Shown here: positions 35,988 to 44,912 of the stretch, one piece after another
How positions within the stretch are numbered: position 1 is the stretch's first letter
How the letters are laid out: each line of letters starts with the position of its first letter
Assembly (NCBI GenBank): GCA_017554745.1
Contig: JAFZHS010000017.1
Location: forward strand, 62,001 to 126,000
Length of the DNA: 64,000 nucleotides
Direction of reading: 5' to 3'
DNA from: Clostridiales bacterium
Lineage (GTDB): Bacteria; Bacillota; Clostridia; Saccharofermentanales; Saccharofermentanaceae
Position numbers and translations under genes: made by a program
The notes under the pieces: model-generated
What the model was told of the DNA's origin: nothing
Databases searched by the model: none
The model's input: only the letters and a program-made list of their open reading frames with translations

Positions 35988-37535
35988 TTAAAGCGGGATA
36001 TTGCCGTGCTTCTTGTAAGGCAATTCACGGTCTTTGCTCTTAAGCATCTGGAATGCGCCTGCAATCTTAGATCTTGTCTCTTCAGGCAGGATGACTTCGT
36101 CAACATAGCCGTGCTCGGCAGCGATATAAGGATTCATGAACTTCTCATTGTATTCATTGAGGAGCTCTTCCCTCTTTGCCGCAGGATCTTCAGCGGCTTC
36201 GATAGCCTTCTTGCCAATGATGCTGACAGCACCCGAGCCGCCCATAACAGCGATCTCTGCGATAGGCCAAGCGTAAACCATATCAGCGCCTGTGCCCTTT
36301 GAATTCATTGCGATATAAGCTCCGCCGTAAGCTTTGCGCATAATGAGACTTACCTTCGGTACTGTAGCTTCGGAATAAGCATAGAGAAGCTTTGCACCGT
36401 GGCGGATGATGCCGCCGTGCTCCTGCTGCGAACCGGGCAGGAATGCCGGAACGTCAACTAAAGTAAGGAGCGGAATATTGAAGCAGTCACAGAAACGGAT
36501 GAATCTGGATGCCTTATCTGATGCGTTGATCTCAAGTGAGCCTGCCATGTAAAGCGCCTGGTTTGCGATAACGCCGATCGTCTCACCATCAAGTCTTGCG
36601 AAGCCGACTACGATGTTGCGTGCAAAAGCTTCCTGTACCTCAAAGAAGCTGCCGGCGTCAACAATAGAATTGATTACGTTTCTTACGTCATAAGCTTTCT
36701 TGGAATCAGCCAGAACGATGTCAGCTAAAGCTGCACTGTTATCTACTGCAGTGCCGGGGACCTCAAGCGAGAGATCCGCATTGCTCTGAGGCAGGTATCC
36801 TAAGAGCTGGCGTACGCCGTTAAGGCATGAGAGATCATCGGGATATACGAAGTGTGCAACGCCGGAAGCAGCGCTGTGTACAGCAGCTCCGCCCAATGCA
36901 GAAGATGTGATCTCTTCACCAGTTACGGACTTAACGACTGCAGGACCCGTGATGTACATCTGTGCGTAATCGGTCATGAAGATGTAGTCGGTAATTGCCG
37001 GGCTGTAGCAAGCTCCGCCTGCGCAAGGTCCCATGATTACAGATATCTGGGGGATAACGCCTGAAGCGATCGTGTTGCGGTAGAAGATGTCGGCATAGCC
37101 TGTAAGAGAGTCTATTCCCTCCTCAATCCTTGCTCCGCCTGAATCGTTGATGGAGATAAAAGGAGCCTTCATTACCATGGCTTTGTCCATGGCCTGGCAG
37201 ATCTTCTTTGCCTGAGCTTCGCCCAATGAGCCGCCGCCCACTGTGAAATCCTGTGAAGATGCGAAAGCAACGCGTCCATGGATATATCCATAACCCGTAA
37301 CAACGCCGTCGCCGGGCTTCTTTTTCTTATCCATTCCGAAATCAGAACATCTTGAAGAAATCTGATCGTTCAGTTCTACGAATGTGCCGTCATCGAAAAG
37401 CGCTTCCATACGCTCCCTGGCGGTCAGCTTTCCTGAAGAATGCTGCTTAGCGATCCTGTCAGCTCCGCCTGCCGCAGCTACCTGTTCCCTGCGTGCGTTT
37501 AAGCGGTCAATGCCGTTCTGCCATATTGAATCCAT
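35988..37535 (-). CDS. Acyl-CoA carboxyltransferase, 12S/MmdA-like subunit
   Basis: A 515-residue carboxyltransferase (crotonase-like fold, two halves) of the MmdA/PccB/AccD family, about the usual length. Motifs include GGSLGEAQAKKI (N-terminal CoA site), GGARIEEGIDSLTGY and the QEHGGIIRHGAKLLYAYSEA segment. It moves the carboxyl of biotin to an acyl-CoA such as propionyl- or acetyl-CoA. The start at 37535 is chosen because GGAGGAATAT precedes it; a start 19 codons upstream has no ribosome site. It is the first gene of the operon, with a promoter TTGACA-16-TATAAT and an 11-base dyad over the expected transcription start. Confidence 0.92.
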   Translation of the reverse strand: MDSIWQNGIDRLNARREQVAAAGGADRIAKQHSSGKLTARERMEALFDDGTFVELNDQISSRCSDFGMDKKKKPGDGVVTGYGYIHGRVAFASSQDFTVGGGSLGEAQAKKICQAMDKAMVMKAPFISINDSGGARIEEGIDSLTGYADIFYRNTIASGVIPQISVIMGPCAGGACYSPAITDYIFMTDYAQMYITGPAVVKSVTGEEITSSALGGAAVHSAASGVAHFVYPDDLSCLNGVRQLLGYLPQSNADLSLEVPGTAVDNSAALADIVLADSKKAYDVRNVINSIVDAGSFFEVQEAFARNIVVGFARLDGETIGVIANQALYMAGSLEINASDKASRFIRFCDCFNIPLLTLVDVPAFLPGSQQEHGGIIRHGAKLLYAYSEATVPKVSLIMRKAYGGAYIAMNSKGTGADMVYAWPIAEIAVMGGSGAVSIIGKKAIEAAEDPAAKREELLNEYNEKFMNPYIAAEHGYVDEVILPEETRSKIAGAFQMLKSKDRELPYKKHGNIPL

Positions 37536-37563
37536 ATATTCCTCCAATACGTTGTGTACATAA

Positions 37564-37602
37564 AAGGTCGCAATCAATACCCATATTTTCAATTGCGACC
37601 TT
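37564..37602 (-). promoter_or_regulatory. Dyad operator at the start of the transcarboxylase-like operon
   Basis: AAGGTCGCAAT (37564-37574) and ATTGCGACCTT (37592-37602) are perfect 11-base inverted repeats with a 17-base gap. The right arm overlaps the predicted transcription start just after the -10, so repressor binding there would block the operon. It does not match the BirA or FapR consensus that I know. Confidence 0.6.
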
Positions 37603-37630
37603 ATTATATCCTAAATACTTTGATTGTCAA
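37603..37630 (-). promoter_or_regulatory. Sigma-A promoter of the transcarboxylase-like operon
   Basis: On the minus strand a consensus TTGACA (37625-37630), 16 bases, and TATAAT (37603-37608). The dyad starts right after it. Confidence 0.85.
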
Positions 37631-37752
37631 ACTATTCTAAACTGTGCCTGTTATCTCATGTTTTCGTATTGCCCGAACTATTTATATTTTATTATGTTTA
37701 ATGAATAATTCCCAATATTATATGCGACAGTGTGACCGCGATAGAATCTCCC

Positions 37753-38565
37753 CTACTCGTCCAGCTCAATCGAATCAGATATGTAATAGTCAAACCCCTT
37801 CTGAACGCAGTATCTGTTGATCTCTTTTGTGAGTTTCGCGTCTGTCGTATATTCCAACAGATATATGTCAGCGCCTAATTTCGCATATCTTTCAATATAG
37901 TCCCTGAAGTATTCGTGATCTTCAGGATCTGCACGGCCAAAGCTGTCACCGTCCCAAAGGATCTTCGAGAAGACCGTTTCCTGATTGATCCCCGTAATAA
38001 CATCACTCCACTCACCGCCTGCTTCGCAGTAGGCATCCAGATAGCAGTCTCCGCCGTTAATAATGACATCCAGTCCGGTGTTGACCATTGCGCTCATCAT
38101 TACGGTAAGACCGTTCATTATCTCAGGCGTAGGATAGTTGTAGTACACATCGCAGTTGTCTACGAAGAAACCGTCTATCCCCTTATCAGCTAATGAAGGT
38201 ACGAGCTCATCTACAACGAACTTCTGCCACTTTTCTGAAGAAACATCTATCCAAACCTCTTCATCCCAATGCTCGTACGCGCCAAGTGCGAGATCTTTGT
38301 ATTCATCGTAGTAATCGCGAAAATCTTCAAGCGATCCGATATTGATATAGCTATAAACCTTGTGGCCCTTTTCGCGGAACTTCCTGATCTCCCCTGCCCT
38401 GAAATTCTGGGCATCAATAACTACAGTCTTGTAATCGCTCAACGAATCGAGGTCTTCTTCAACGCTGAGAAAGACGCCATAAAAGTGCTGACTGCTCTGT
38501 GATTCATTGCAGGAACAAGCCATAATAACGGTAAATGCCAATAATATAACTATTAATCTCTTCAT
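37753..38565 (-). CDS. GH114-like (endo-alpha-1,4-polygalactosaminidase-type) lipoprotein
   Basis: A 270-residue lipoprotein. The start at 38565 gives a signal peptide MKRLIVILLAFTVIMAC with lipid-modified C17. The body fits the TM1410/GH114-like barrel: VVIDAQNF, VYSYINIGSLEDFRDYY, WIDVSSEKWQKFVV, KGIDGFFVDNCDVY with the putative catalytic D near 125-130, IINGGDCYLD and a C-terminal barrel closure. Such proteins are proposed to cut alpha-1,4-galactosaminogalactan or a similar amino sugar polymer; the substrate here is inference. It lies between the transcarboxylase-like operon and the Ig/LRR array. The extended -10 (TGATATAAT) is only 7 bases before the ATG and no ribosome site is visible, so the message may be leaderless. 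Confidence 0.78.
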   Translation of the reverse strand: MKRLIVILLAFTVIMACSCNESQSSQHFYGVFLSVEEDLDSLSDYKTVVIDAQNFRAGEIRKFREKGHKVYSYINIGSLEDFRDYYDEYKDLALGAYEHWDEEVWIDVSSEKWQKFVVDELVPSLADKGIDGFFVDNCDVYYNYPTPEIMNGLTVMMSAMVNTGLDVIINGGDCYLDAYCEAGGEWSDVITGINQETVFSKILWDGDSFGRADPEDHEYFRDYIERYAKLGADIYLLEYTTDAKLTKEINRYCVQKGFDYYISDSIELDE

Positions 38566-38572
38566 AAGCGGA

Positions 38573-38581
38573 ATTATATCA
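38573..38581 (-). promoter_or_regulatory. Extended -10 promoter of the GH114-like gene
   Basis: TGATATAAT on the minus strand, an extended -10 that ends 7 bases before the ATG. A TTGACA 5 bases upstream is too close to be the -35 for it. Transcription would begin at or next to the start codon. Confidence 0.5.
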
Positions 38582-38605
38582 CTTGTCAAAACGTGACACT
38601 TCAAT

Positions 38606-38637
38606 AAAACGAGGCCGAATCGTAAGATCCGGCCCCG
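38606..38637 (-). terminator. Shared-type terminator of the 1209-residue Ig gene
   Basis: Minus strand CGGGGCCGGATC and GATTCGGCCTCG pair over 12 positions (two G-U), loop TTAC, then TTTTATTG. It is one of five near copies that end Ig/LRR genes in this window. Confidence 0.88.
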
Positions 38638-38671
38638 AATTGACGATAAATCAGAAAGCTAACTGATCAGA

Positions 38672-41600
38672 TCAATTATTATCTGATACCGTTTCTGCCT
38701 GAACTTCAGGAACAGCTTCGATAACTTCGACATCATTGATGATCTCTACTGAATCGATTGCTTCATCAACCACATTTGCGGGAACAGATGCTTCAGTCTC
38801 AACGGTAACTGCGCAAACTTCGGAAGTAGATGTAATTGACTCTGTTGTTCTCACAGGAATATTTGGCTCGCTGATAACAATAAGTTGAGATAAACCATTA
38901 GAACTAATTGTAGAACCAAAACTATCTTTTATTACACAACGATAGTAATTACCATCTCTGGAGTCTTTAATTTCCAGAGTCAAAGTATCTGTTTTTGCGC
39001 CGTCCTTTACAGAGCAGTTTACCCATTCTCCGTTCTTCAATACCTGCCACTGATACTTAAGTCCTTCACCTTCTGCTTCTACAGTAAATGTAGCCATCTC
39101 ACCGGGAGCGCCGCAGAAATCATCAGGGGCTGTTACTAAATGCAACGGAGTTTCAACTGTAAGCGTTACATCATTTGTAATGACTGTGGCGCCGGTCTTA
39201 TCAGTAATGATGCAGTGATAAAGAGTGTTGACACGTAAAGGCTTTATCTCAAACTCCAACGTTTTTGTTTTAGCGCCATCGCTCATGGAACAATTGGTCC
39301 AAACTCCGTTTTTGAGCATCTGCCACTGGTACTTGAGGCCTTGTCCTTCAGCTTCTACAGTGAAACAAGCGTAACAACCACTATAAGATACCATATAAAC
39401 GTAAGAATCCTCAGGCTGTTCCACAATAGTAATCGGATTAGCAAGAGTTAACATTACTGTGTCTGTAGTTACAGTTTCACCGTTCTTATCAGTAATTACG
39501 CACTGATACTTGCTTCCGTGACGGGAACTGTTGATGTCCAATGACAATGTCGCAGATCTTGCGCCATCATTGATTGAACAGTTCGTCCAGCTGCCGTTCT
39601 TATAAGACTGCCACTGGTACTTGAGACCCTTTCCTGCTGCTTCAACAGTAAATGTAGCCTTCTCACCGATATCTCCGGAGAAATCTTCCGGCTGGGTGAT
39701 GATATACAAAGGTGTTGTAACGGTAAGTGTTGCAGGATCCGTTGTAGCTGTTTGACCATATGCGTCAGTAATTACACACTGGTAAACAGCACCGCTACGT
39801 GATTCCTTAGCTTCCAGTGTCAATGTAGCTGTCTTTGCGCCATCCTTATTCGAGCAGTTGACCCATTCGTTATCCTTAAAAACCTGCCACTGGTACTCAA
39901 GGCCGTCACCTTCTGCTTCTACTGTAAACGTTGCCATCTCGCCTGCAATACATGTAAGGTCTACAGGCTGATCAATGATCTCAAGAGCGTTGACCTCGAC
40001 AATCTTGATCTTAGCGTATTCAGACTGTACGAGTCCTATTCCGTCTGAAATTACGCAGCGGAACTTATAATTAGCTGTTACTTCTGTTATAGGAATGGAT
40101 AATGTATCAGTTCTAGCGGTATCGTTTTCAACATTGCACCATCTGTAAGGGTTCTCAGTATCGAGATACTGCCACTGATATTTGTTGTTTCTGCCTTCTG
40201 CAAAAATCTCGAAAACAGCAGTGCCACCGATCCAGCCTTCATAATCTTCAGGATTTCCGAAGATAAAGATATCTGTAGGTTCAGCAGTGACCGGAGTATG
40301 ATTTTCAACTTCAGTATCTTCATCCATTAACAGACCGGAAACAAGAATATATGTACCGCCTGTTACATTGTAATTTAAGACACCATAGAACTTATTGCCG
40401 ACTCTGATAATCGACTGAGGACCATTTTCATAGGCATAAACCAAGAACGGACAGTCATCGATATTAACAGATTCCAGGTCATTATCATTCATGTAAACAG
40501 TCTTAAGACTTCCGCATCCGCTTAAGTTAAGACTGCTGAGTCCCATGCCGTCACATCTTAATTCTTTAAGGTTACTAAGACCTGAGAGATCGAGCTCGCT
40601 GACATAGTTGCCTGAGACATAGAGAGATCTGAGATTTGTGAAGAAATTGATTCCTGTAAGATCTCTGAAACCCATTTGTGTCAGATCCATAGCTCTGACT
40701 GAATCGATCTCTTTATGACTTAAATATCCTGAACCGTTTTTATCGAAATTTTCCGATACATATTGTCTGAAGTATTTATCCGGGAAATTTGTGCTGTCGA
40801 CAGCAATGCCGTCAAGTTCCTGGTGCAAAGTATCTGTGTAGTGAATCTCGAAAACGATGTAATCGTCATCATACATACCAGTGATCTGTACACCTTGATA
40901 ATATGGCAAGCACTGAACAACAACATAGCTGACGTTTTCTTCATCGGATTCGAAAACATAAAGCTCGGATGTATCGATTGTGACCGAATCAACGCCAGTG
41001 GCGATAGTCCTGTAATCTCGATACCATATTGCATCATCAATATCATCAAGTTCGGATTCTAACCATACAACATTGTATGAGAATCCTTCACGTAAACCAT
41101 CAGCGTAGCCTTCCGGCAATGACAGTTCTAACGTGTCTCCATAATTGGCATTAATATGAGTAATTGCAGGTAAATCCGGGGCCAATATTATATAAGAACC
41201 GCAATAGACCGATCTTACAGTTGTCTGATCGCCATATTTGAAAGTAACTTTGCAAACAGTATCAAAGTCTCTCATATCCATAGTGCCATTATAGCCGGGT
41301 ATTGCCTCAGGTTCAGGCAATACATTCAAAGGCAGATAGCTGTTTGTCTGGCCTTCAAGAGGCACTAAGGTGCTATAATCTTCCCTCCAATACCACTGGT
41401 ATGAGATTTCGACGCCATCTAAATAAGAGCCGGCATTAGCTGCATAATATTTATCTTTGTAATCATCCCAAGAAACCCAGTTTTCATATACAGCTTCGGC
41501 CCATACCATCTTAGAAAGTTCTGTAGTATAAGTCTTCAGCTTCGGAGCGAACTTGTACTCATATTTCGTGCCGTTATATTCGGCAGAACCGTAACAATAA

Positions 41601-42301
41601 ACATAACCGCTTATCCATCCGCTGCCTTCAAAAGACAGAAGCTGAGAGTAAGAAAAAATCTTATCTGAAGGGATCAGACAAGTTGAAGTTGTAGCGTTAT
41701 CTGTCTGATAAGTAGAGCCATGTAGATTCCACCGGATCGAGACATTCTCGCATTCAACGGTAGAAACCAGTTCAGTCGTGAACTCAGCATCCTGATCCAA
41801 AACGACATTTACCATGTTAGGCGTGTAGAAATATAAATAATCATTTGTCTTTCTCAAGCAGAAACTGCCATAAGGATTATCTGTAGAATACACACCATGT
41901 AAATGTACCAGGTAATAAGTAATTCCTTCTTCAAGGTAATACGTTTTCTGGTTTTCAAAAATCTGCTCCGCATCTAACGCATGGAAATCGCTGATTGCAG
42001 TAGCTGTGTTAAATCCATTGGGGCTGCCATAGTAATCCACGCTCAAATTGTCATAATAATAAATGTAAAAACCCATCTCGCTGTCAAGCGAATAATATCC
42101 TGACTCTTCAGGAATAAACGTAAAAGCAGCGCCGTAACTGTTGAACTGATATTTGTAATCATCTTGAGTGACTGTGTAGATAGTGCCCAGTTCAACTCCG
42201 CTGTCGGCTTTAACTTCATTCGGTTTGAAGATAAAGTATCCGAAAACGATGCACAAAGCAAGGAACAAACCTACATACTTTTTTGTTCTCTTAAATCGCA
42301 T
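38672..42301 (-). CDS. Secreted protein with EF-hand, LRR and five Ig-like repeats
   Basis: A 1209-residue secreted protein. Signal peptide MRFKRTKKYVGLFLALCIVF. Residues 35-500 are a unique region with a repeated Ig-like look that I cannot name. An EF-hand/dockerin-like loop DKNGSGYLSHKE at about 515-530 precedes an LRR stretch of RSLYVSGN and SLNLSGCGSL types. Then five Ig-like repeats of about 86 residues end at about 1130, followed by the Val/Glu/Thr tail without an anchor motif. The EF-hand, LRR and Ig order differs from the other members. The ATG has a GGAGG site 6 bases upstream; the promoter is unclear (TAGAAT at 42337-42342). Confidence 0.85.
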   Translation of the reverse strand: MRFKRTKKYVGLFLALCIVFGYFIFKPNEVKADSGVELGTIYTVTQDDYKYQFNSYGAAFTFIPEESGYYSLDSEMGFYIYYYDNLSVDYYGSPNGFNTATAISDFHALDAEQIFENQKTYYLEEGITYYLVHLHGVYSTDNPYGSFCLRKTNDYLYFYTPNMVNVVLDQDAEFTTELVSTVECENVSIRWNLHGSTYQTDNATTSTCLIPSDKIFSYSQLLSFEGSGWISGYVYCYGSAEYNGTKYEYKFAPKLKTYTTELSKMVWAEAVYENWVSWDDYKDKYYAANAGSYLDGVEISYQWYWREDYSTLVPLEGQTNSYLPLNVLPEPEAIPGYNGTMDMRDFDTVCKVTFKYGDQTTVRSVYCGSYIILAPDLPAITHINANYGDTLELSLPEGYADGLREGFSYNVVWLESELDDIDDAIWYRDYRTIATGVDSVTIDTSELYVFESDEENVSYVVVQCLPYYQGVQITGMYDDDYIVFEIHYTDTLHQELDGIAVDSTNFPDKYFRQYVSENFDKNGSGYLSHKEIDSVRAMDLTQMGFRDLTGINFFTNLRSLYVSGNYVSELDLSGLSNLKELRCDGMGLSSLNLSGCGSLKTVYMNDNDLESVNIDDCPFLVYAYENGPQSIIRVGNKFYGVLNYNVTGGTYILVSGLLMDEDTEVENHTPVTAEPTDIFIFGNPEDYEGWIGGTAVFEIFAEGRNNKYQWQYLDTENPYRWCNVENDTARTDTLSIPITEVTANYKFRCVISDGIGLVQSEYAKIKIVEVNALEIIDQPVDLTCIAGEMATFTVEAEGDGLEYQWQVFKDNEWVNCSNKDGAKTATLTLEAKESRSGAVYQCVITDAYGQTATTDPATLTVTTPLYIITQPEDFSGDIGEKATFTVEAAGKGLKYQWQSYKNGSWTNCSINDGARSATLSLDINSSRHGSKYQCVITDKNGETVTTDTVMLTLANPITIVEQPEDSYVYMVSYSGCYACFTVEAEGQGLKYQWQMLKNGVWTNCSMSDGAKTKTLEFEIKPLRVNTLYHCIITDKTGATVITNDVTLTVETPLHLVTAPDDFCGAPGEMATFTVEAEGEGLKYQWQVLKNGEWVNCSVKDGAKTDTLTLEIKDSRDGNYYRCVIKDSFGSTISSNGLSQLIVISEPNIPVRTTESITSTSEVCAVTVETEASVPANVVDEAIDSVEIINDVEVIEAVPEVQAETVSDNN

Positions 42302-42394
42302 ATGATACCTCCATGGGGATATTGAAAAACAATTTAATTCTACAACATATATTTAACAAAAACACCATAAAAAATAAACTTCTATTATCAAAAT

Positions 42395-42424
42395 AAAAGG
42401 GGCCGAATCACAAGATCCGACCCC
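42395..42424 (-). terminator. Shared-type terminator of the 768-residue LRR/Ig gene
   Basis: GGGGTCGGATC and GATTCGGCCCC (minus strand, two G-U pairs) with loop TTGT, followed by TTTTATT. Near copy of those at 38606, 44841, 53378 and 59222. Confidence 0.86.
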
Positions 42425-42460
42425 GTTATTGATGTGTATTTTTAAAGCTGAAAATTACGA

Positions 42461-44767
42461 TCAGTCGACTTCTGTTACTGTTTCTGTCTGGATTTCAGTG
42501 ACTATATCAATCACCTCTTCATCTACGACATTTTCGTATTCATCAACTTCATCAGAATCATATGTAGCTGCAGGAGCAACGGGTTCTGTCGAATCAAGTG
42601 CTGTAGCAGGAACAAACGGTAAATCTATAGTCTTGTCGACGATGATACTGGCAGAAGAAGAAATTGCTGTATTGCCGTATTTATCTGTAACGACGCAATG
42701 GTATTCGCATCCGTTTCTTGAATTTTTGATCTCTAAAGTCAATGTGTTTGTTTTAGCACCGTCATTAACGGAACAGTTTGTCCATACGCCATCCTTGAGC
42801 ACCTGCCACTGATACTTTAATCCTTCCCCTTCTGCGACAACAGTAAACGTAGCCATGGTATTTACTTTGCCATAATAATCCAAAGGGTTAGTTTTGATCT
42901 TAACGCCCTTAAGCATCGAAAGTGTTACATCTTCTGTTGTAACTGAAGCTCCGTTTTTGTCAGTGATAACGCAATGATAGATGCTGCCGTCACGTGAAGA
43001 CTTGATCTCAAGAGACAAGGTATCAGTCTTAGCGCCATCGTTTACAGAACAGTTCGTCCAAGCGCCGTTCTTAAGAGTCTGCCACTGATACTTAAGACCG
43101 GATCCTTCAGCAACTACTGTAAATGTAGCCATCTCACCTGCTGCTCCGGAGACGTCTTCCGGCTGAGTCTCGATTATCAAAGGTGTAGCTACAGTAAGCT
43201 TTACCTCATTCGTTGTAACTGTTTCACCATTCTTATCAGTTATTACGCACTGGTATTTGCTGCCGTTACGTGATTCCTTTGCTTCCAAAGACAAAGTGTC
43301 AGTCCTCGCACCGTCATTAATAGAACAGTTAGTCCAGCTGCCGTTCTTAAAAGTCTGCCACTGGTACTTAAGTCCGCTTCCTTGTGCAGCTACTGTAAAT
43401 GTAGCCATCTCACCTGCTGCTGCGGTGAAGTCTTCGGGCTGAGTCTCAATTTTCAAAAGGGTAACTACATTAAGTGTTGCCTTATTACTTGTTACTGTAT
43501 TGCCGTTCTTATCAGTAATAACACAATGATAATTGCTGCCATTGCGGGATTCCTTTGCTTCCAAAGACAAAGTGTCAGTCTTGGCGCCGTCTTTAACAGA
43601 GCAGTTTGCCCAAGTGTTGTTCTTAAACACCTGCCATTGATATTGAAGGTCTTCGCCTTCTGCTTCTACTGTAAATGTTGCAGTGCTGCCTAAATAACCT
43701 GTATAGTCTTCAGGCTCCTTAGTAATCAAGTTTACTACGCCAAAATCTATATCGGCTTTGTAAAAGATATCATCGATACTATCATTTATAATCTCATCTT
43801 CGTTCATGATAGTTATTGAATACCACTGATCATGAGTGCCTGAGTAATAGACTTTTTCCAGATTATTGGAATCGCCAAATGAGAATCTGTCGATCTGCTT
43901 TATGCTTGCCGGAATATATACTGTCTTTAGTTTTGTGCATTGATCAAATGCATATTTCTCAATAGAAGATATACCATCAGGAATAATGACTTGCTCAAGA
44001 TTCCGGCATCCACTGAACATAAATTCAGTAATGCATGTTCTTCCTTCTTCAAAGGTCGCTTTTGTTAAAGATTCAGAATTGCATCGAAAATAAGTACATG
44101 TTTTAGGAACGAAAATTTCACTAATTCCAACTTTAGCTAAAGATATATAATCAAGTTCATCTATATTATTCAAATCGGTTAAGTTATAGCATGAGGAAAT
44201 AGTAAGCTTTTTTACACCATCAGGTACGTTAGCTGATATGAGAGAATCACTGTTGATTATCTGCAAAGACGTTATATTCAAATTTTCATAGAAATCAAGA
44301 CGGTCTACATTGCAATTTGTTAAGCCAATCCAATAAAGTGTTGTTTCTTTTTCAAACCTGATAGTATTTAAATTACTAAAATTATAAAATACCATATTGT
44401 AGAAGTTATCTAAGGTGCTTCCGCTGATCACTATGTTTCCGGAGGGACAATTATCTCCATAAACATGAATATTTCCAGTTTTATTATGACCTTGGGTATA
44501 GAGATTTGAAACATCTATATGAACAGTAGTACTACTATTCAGATAATCTCCCGGCAGATCATACTTGTCAATTATAATAGTATTTTTGTAAGTATCAGGT
44601 CGTATGATCAAGGTGTCGTCGTCAAAATATTCCCATGTATATGAACCTTTGGCAGTCGTGACGGACCCGGCATCAACTTGAGAAGCAGCCGATACTATGA
44701 ACGAAATAGACGAGATGACAAAAATGGCAACCATAATAGTAATGATTGCTTTGAATCGATTATGCAT
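42461..44767 (-). CDS. Secreted BspA-like LRR protein with four Ig-like repeats
   Basis: A 768-residue secreted protein. The signal peptide includes FKAIITIMVAIFVISSISFIV (about 4-24) and ends near SAASQVDAG. The start YTWEYFDDDTLIIRPD is the conserved opening of this subfamily. LRR units of the form ISSIEKYAFDQCTKLKTV run to about residue 300. The typical linker SNNLEKVYYSGTHDQWYSIT precedes four Ig-like repeats (about 348-690) with NCS and YxCVITD. The last 70 residues form the V/E/T-rich tail ending TVTEVD. Own promoter (44797-44825) and shared-type terminator. Confidence 0.87.
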   Translation of the reverse strand: MHNRFKAIITIMVAIFVISSISFIVSAASQVDAGSVTTAKGSYTWEYFDDDTLIIRPDTYKNTIIIDKYDLPGDYLNSSTTVHIDVSNLYTQGHNKTGNIHVYGDNCPSGNIVISGSTLDNFYNMVFYNFSNLNTIRFEKETTLYWIGLTNCNVDRLDFYENLNITSLQIINSDSLISANVPDGVKKLTISSCYNLTDLNNIDELDYISLAKVGISEIFVPKTCTYFRCNSESLTKATFEEGRTCITEFMFSGCRNLEQVIIPDGISSIEKYAFDQCTKLKTVYIPASIKQIDRFSFGDSNNLEKVYYSGTHDQWYSITIMNEDEIINDSIDDIFYKADIDFGVVNLITKEPEDYTGYLGSTATFTVEAEGEDLQYQWQVFKNNTWANCSVKDGAKTDTLSLEAKESRNGSNYHCVITDKNGNTVTSNKATLNVVTLLKIETQPEDFTAAAGEMATFTVAAQGSGLKYQWQTFKNGSWTNCSINDGARTDTLSLEAKESRNGSKYQCVITDKNGETVTTNEVKLTVATPLIIETQPEDVSGAAGEMATFTVVAEGSGLKYQWQTLKNGAWTNCSVNDGAKTDTLSLEIKSSRDGSIYHCVITDKNGASVTTEDVTLSMLKGVKIKTNPLDYYGKVNTMATFTVVAEGEGLKYQWQVLKDGVWTNCSVNDGAKTNTLTLEIKNSRNGCEYHCVVTDKYGNTAISSSASIIVDKTIDLPFVPATALDSTEPVAPAATYDSDEVDEYENVVDEEVIDIVTEIQTETVTEVD

Positions 44768-44796
44768 ATAAAACCTCCGGTGATAAAACTGAAAAA

Positions 44797-44825
44797 ATTA
44801 TACAACTATAAAAGAATATTGTCAT
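44797..44825 (-). promoter_or_regulatory. Promoter of the 768-residue LRR/Ig gene
   Basis: ATGACA (44820-44825), 17 bases, TATAAT (44797-44802) on the minus strand. The spacer ends TATAGTTG, similar to the promoters at 47779 and 59167. Confidence 0.72.
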
Positions 44826-44840
44826 GAACGTAATCCGTTA

Positions 44841-44880
44841 AAAAACAAAGAACGGAGCCGAATCGTAAGATCCGGCCCCG
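44841..44880 (-). terminator. Shared-type terminator of the 943-residue LRR/Ig gene (44913)
   Basis: Minus strand CGGGGCCGGATC and GATTCGGCTCCG, loop TTAC, then TTCTTTGTTTTTTA. Near copy of the 38606 element. Confidence 0.86.
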
Positions 44881-44912
44881 TATAAGTGTTGATTAATAGA
44901 TTAACCCACAGA

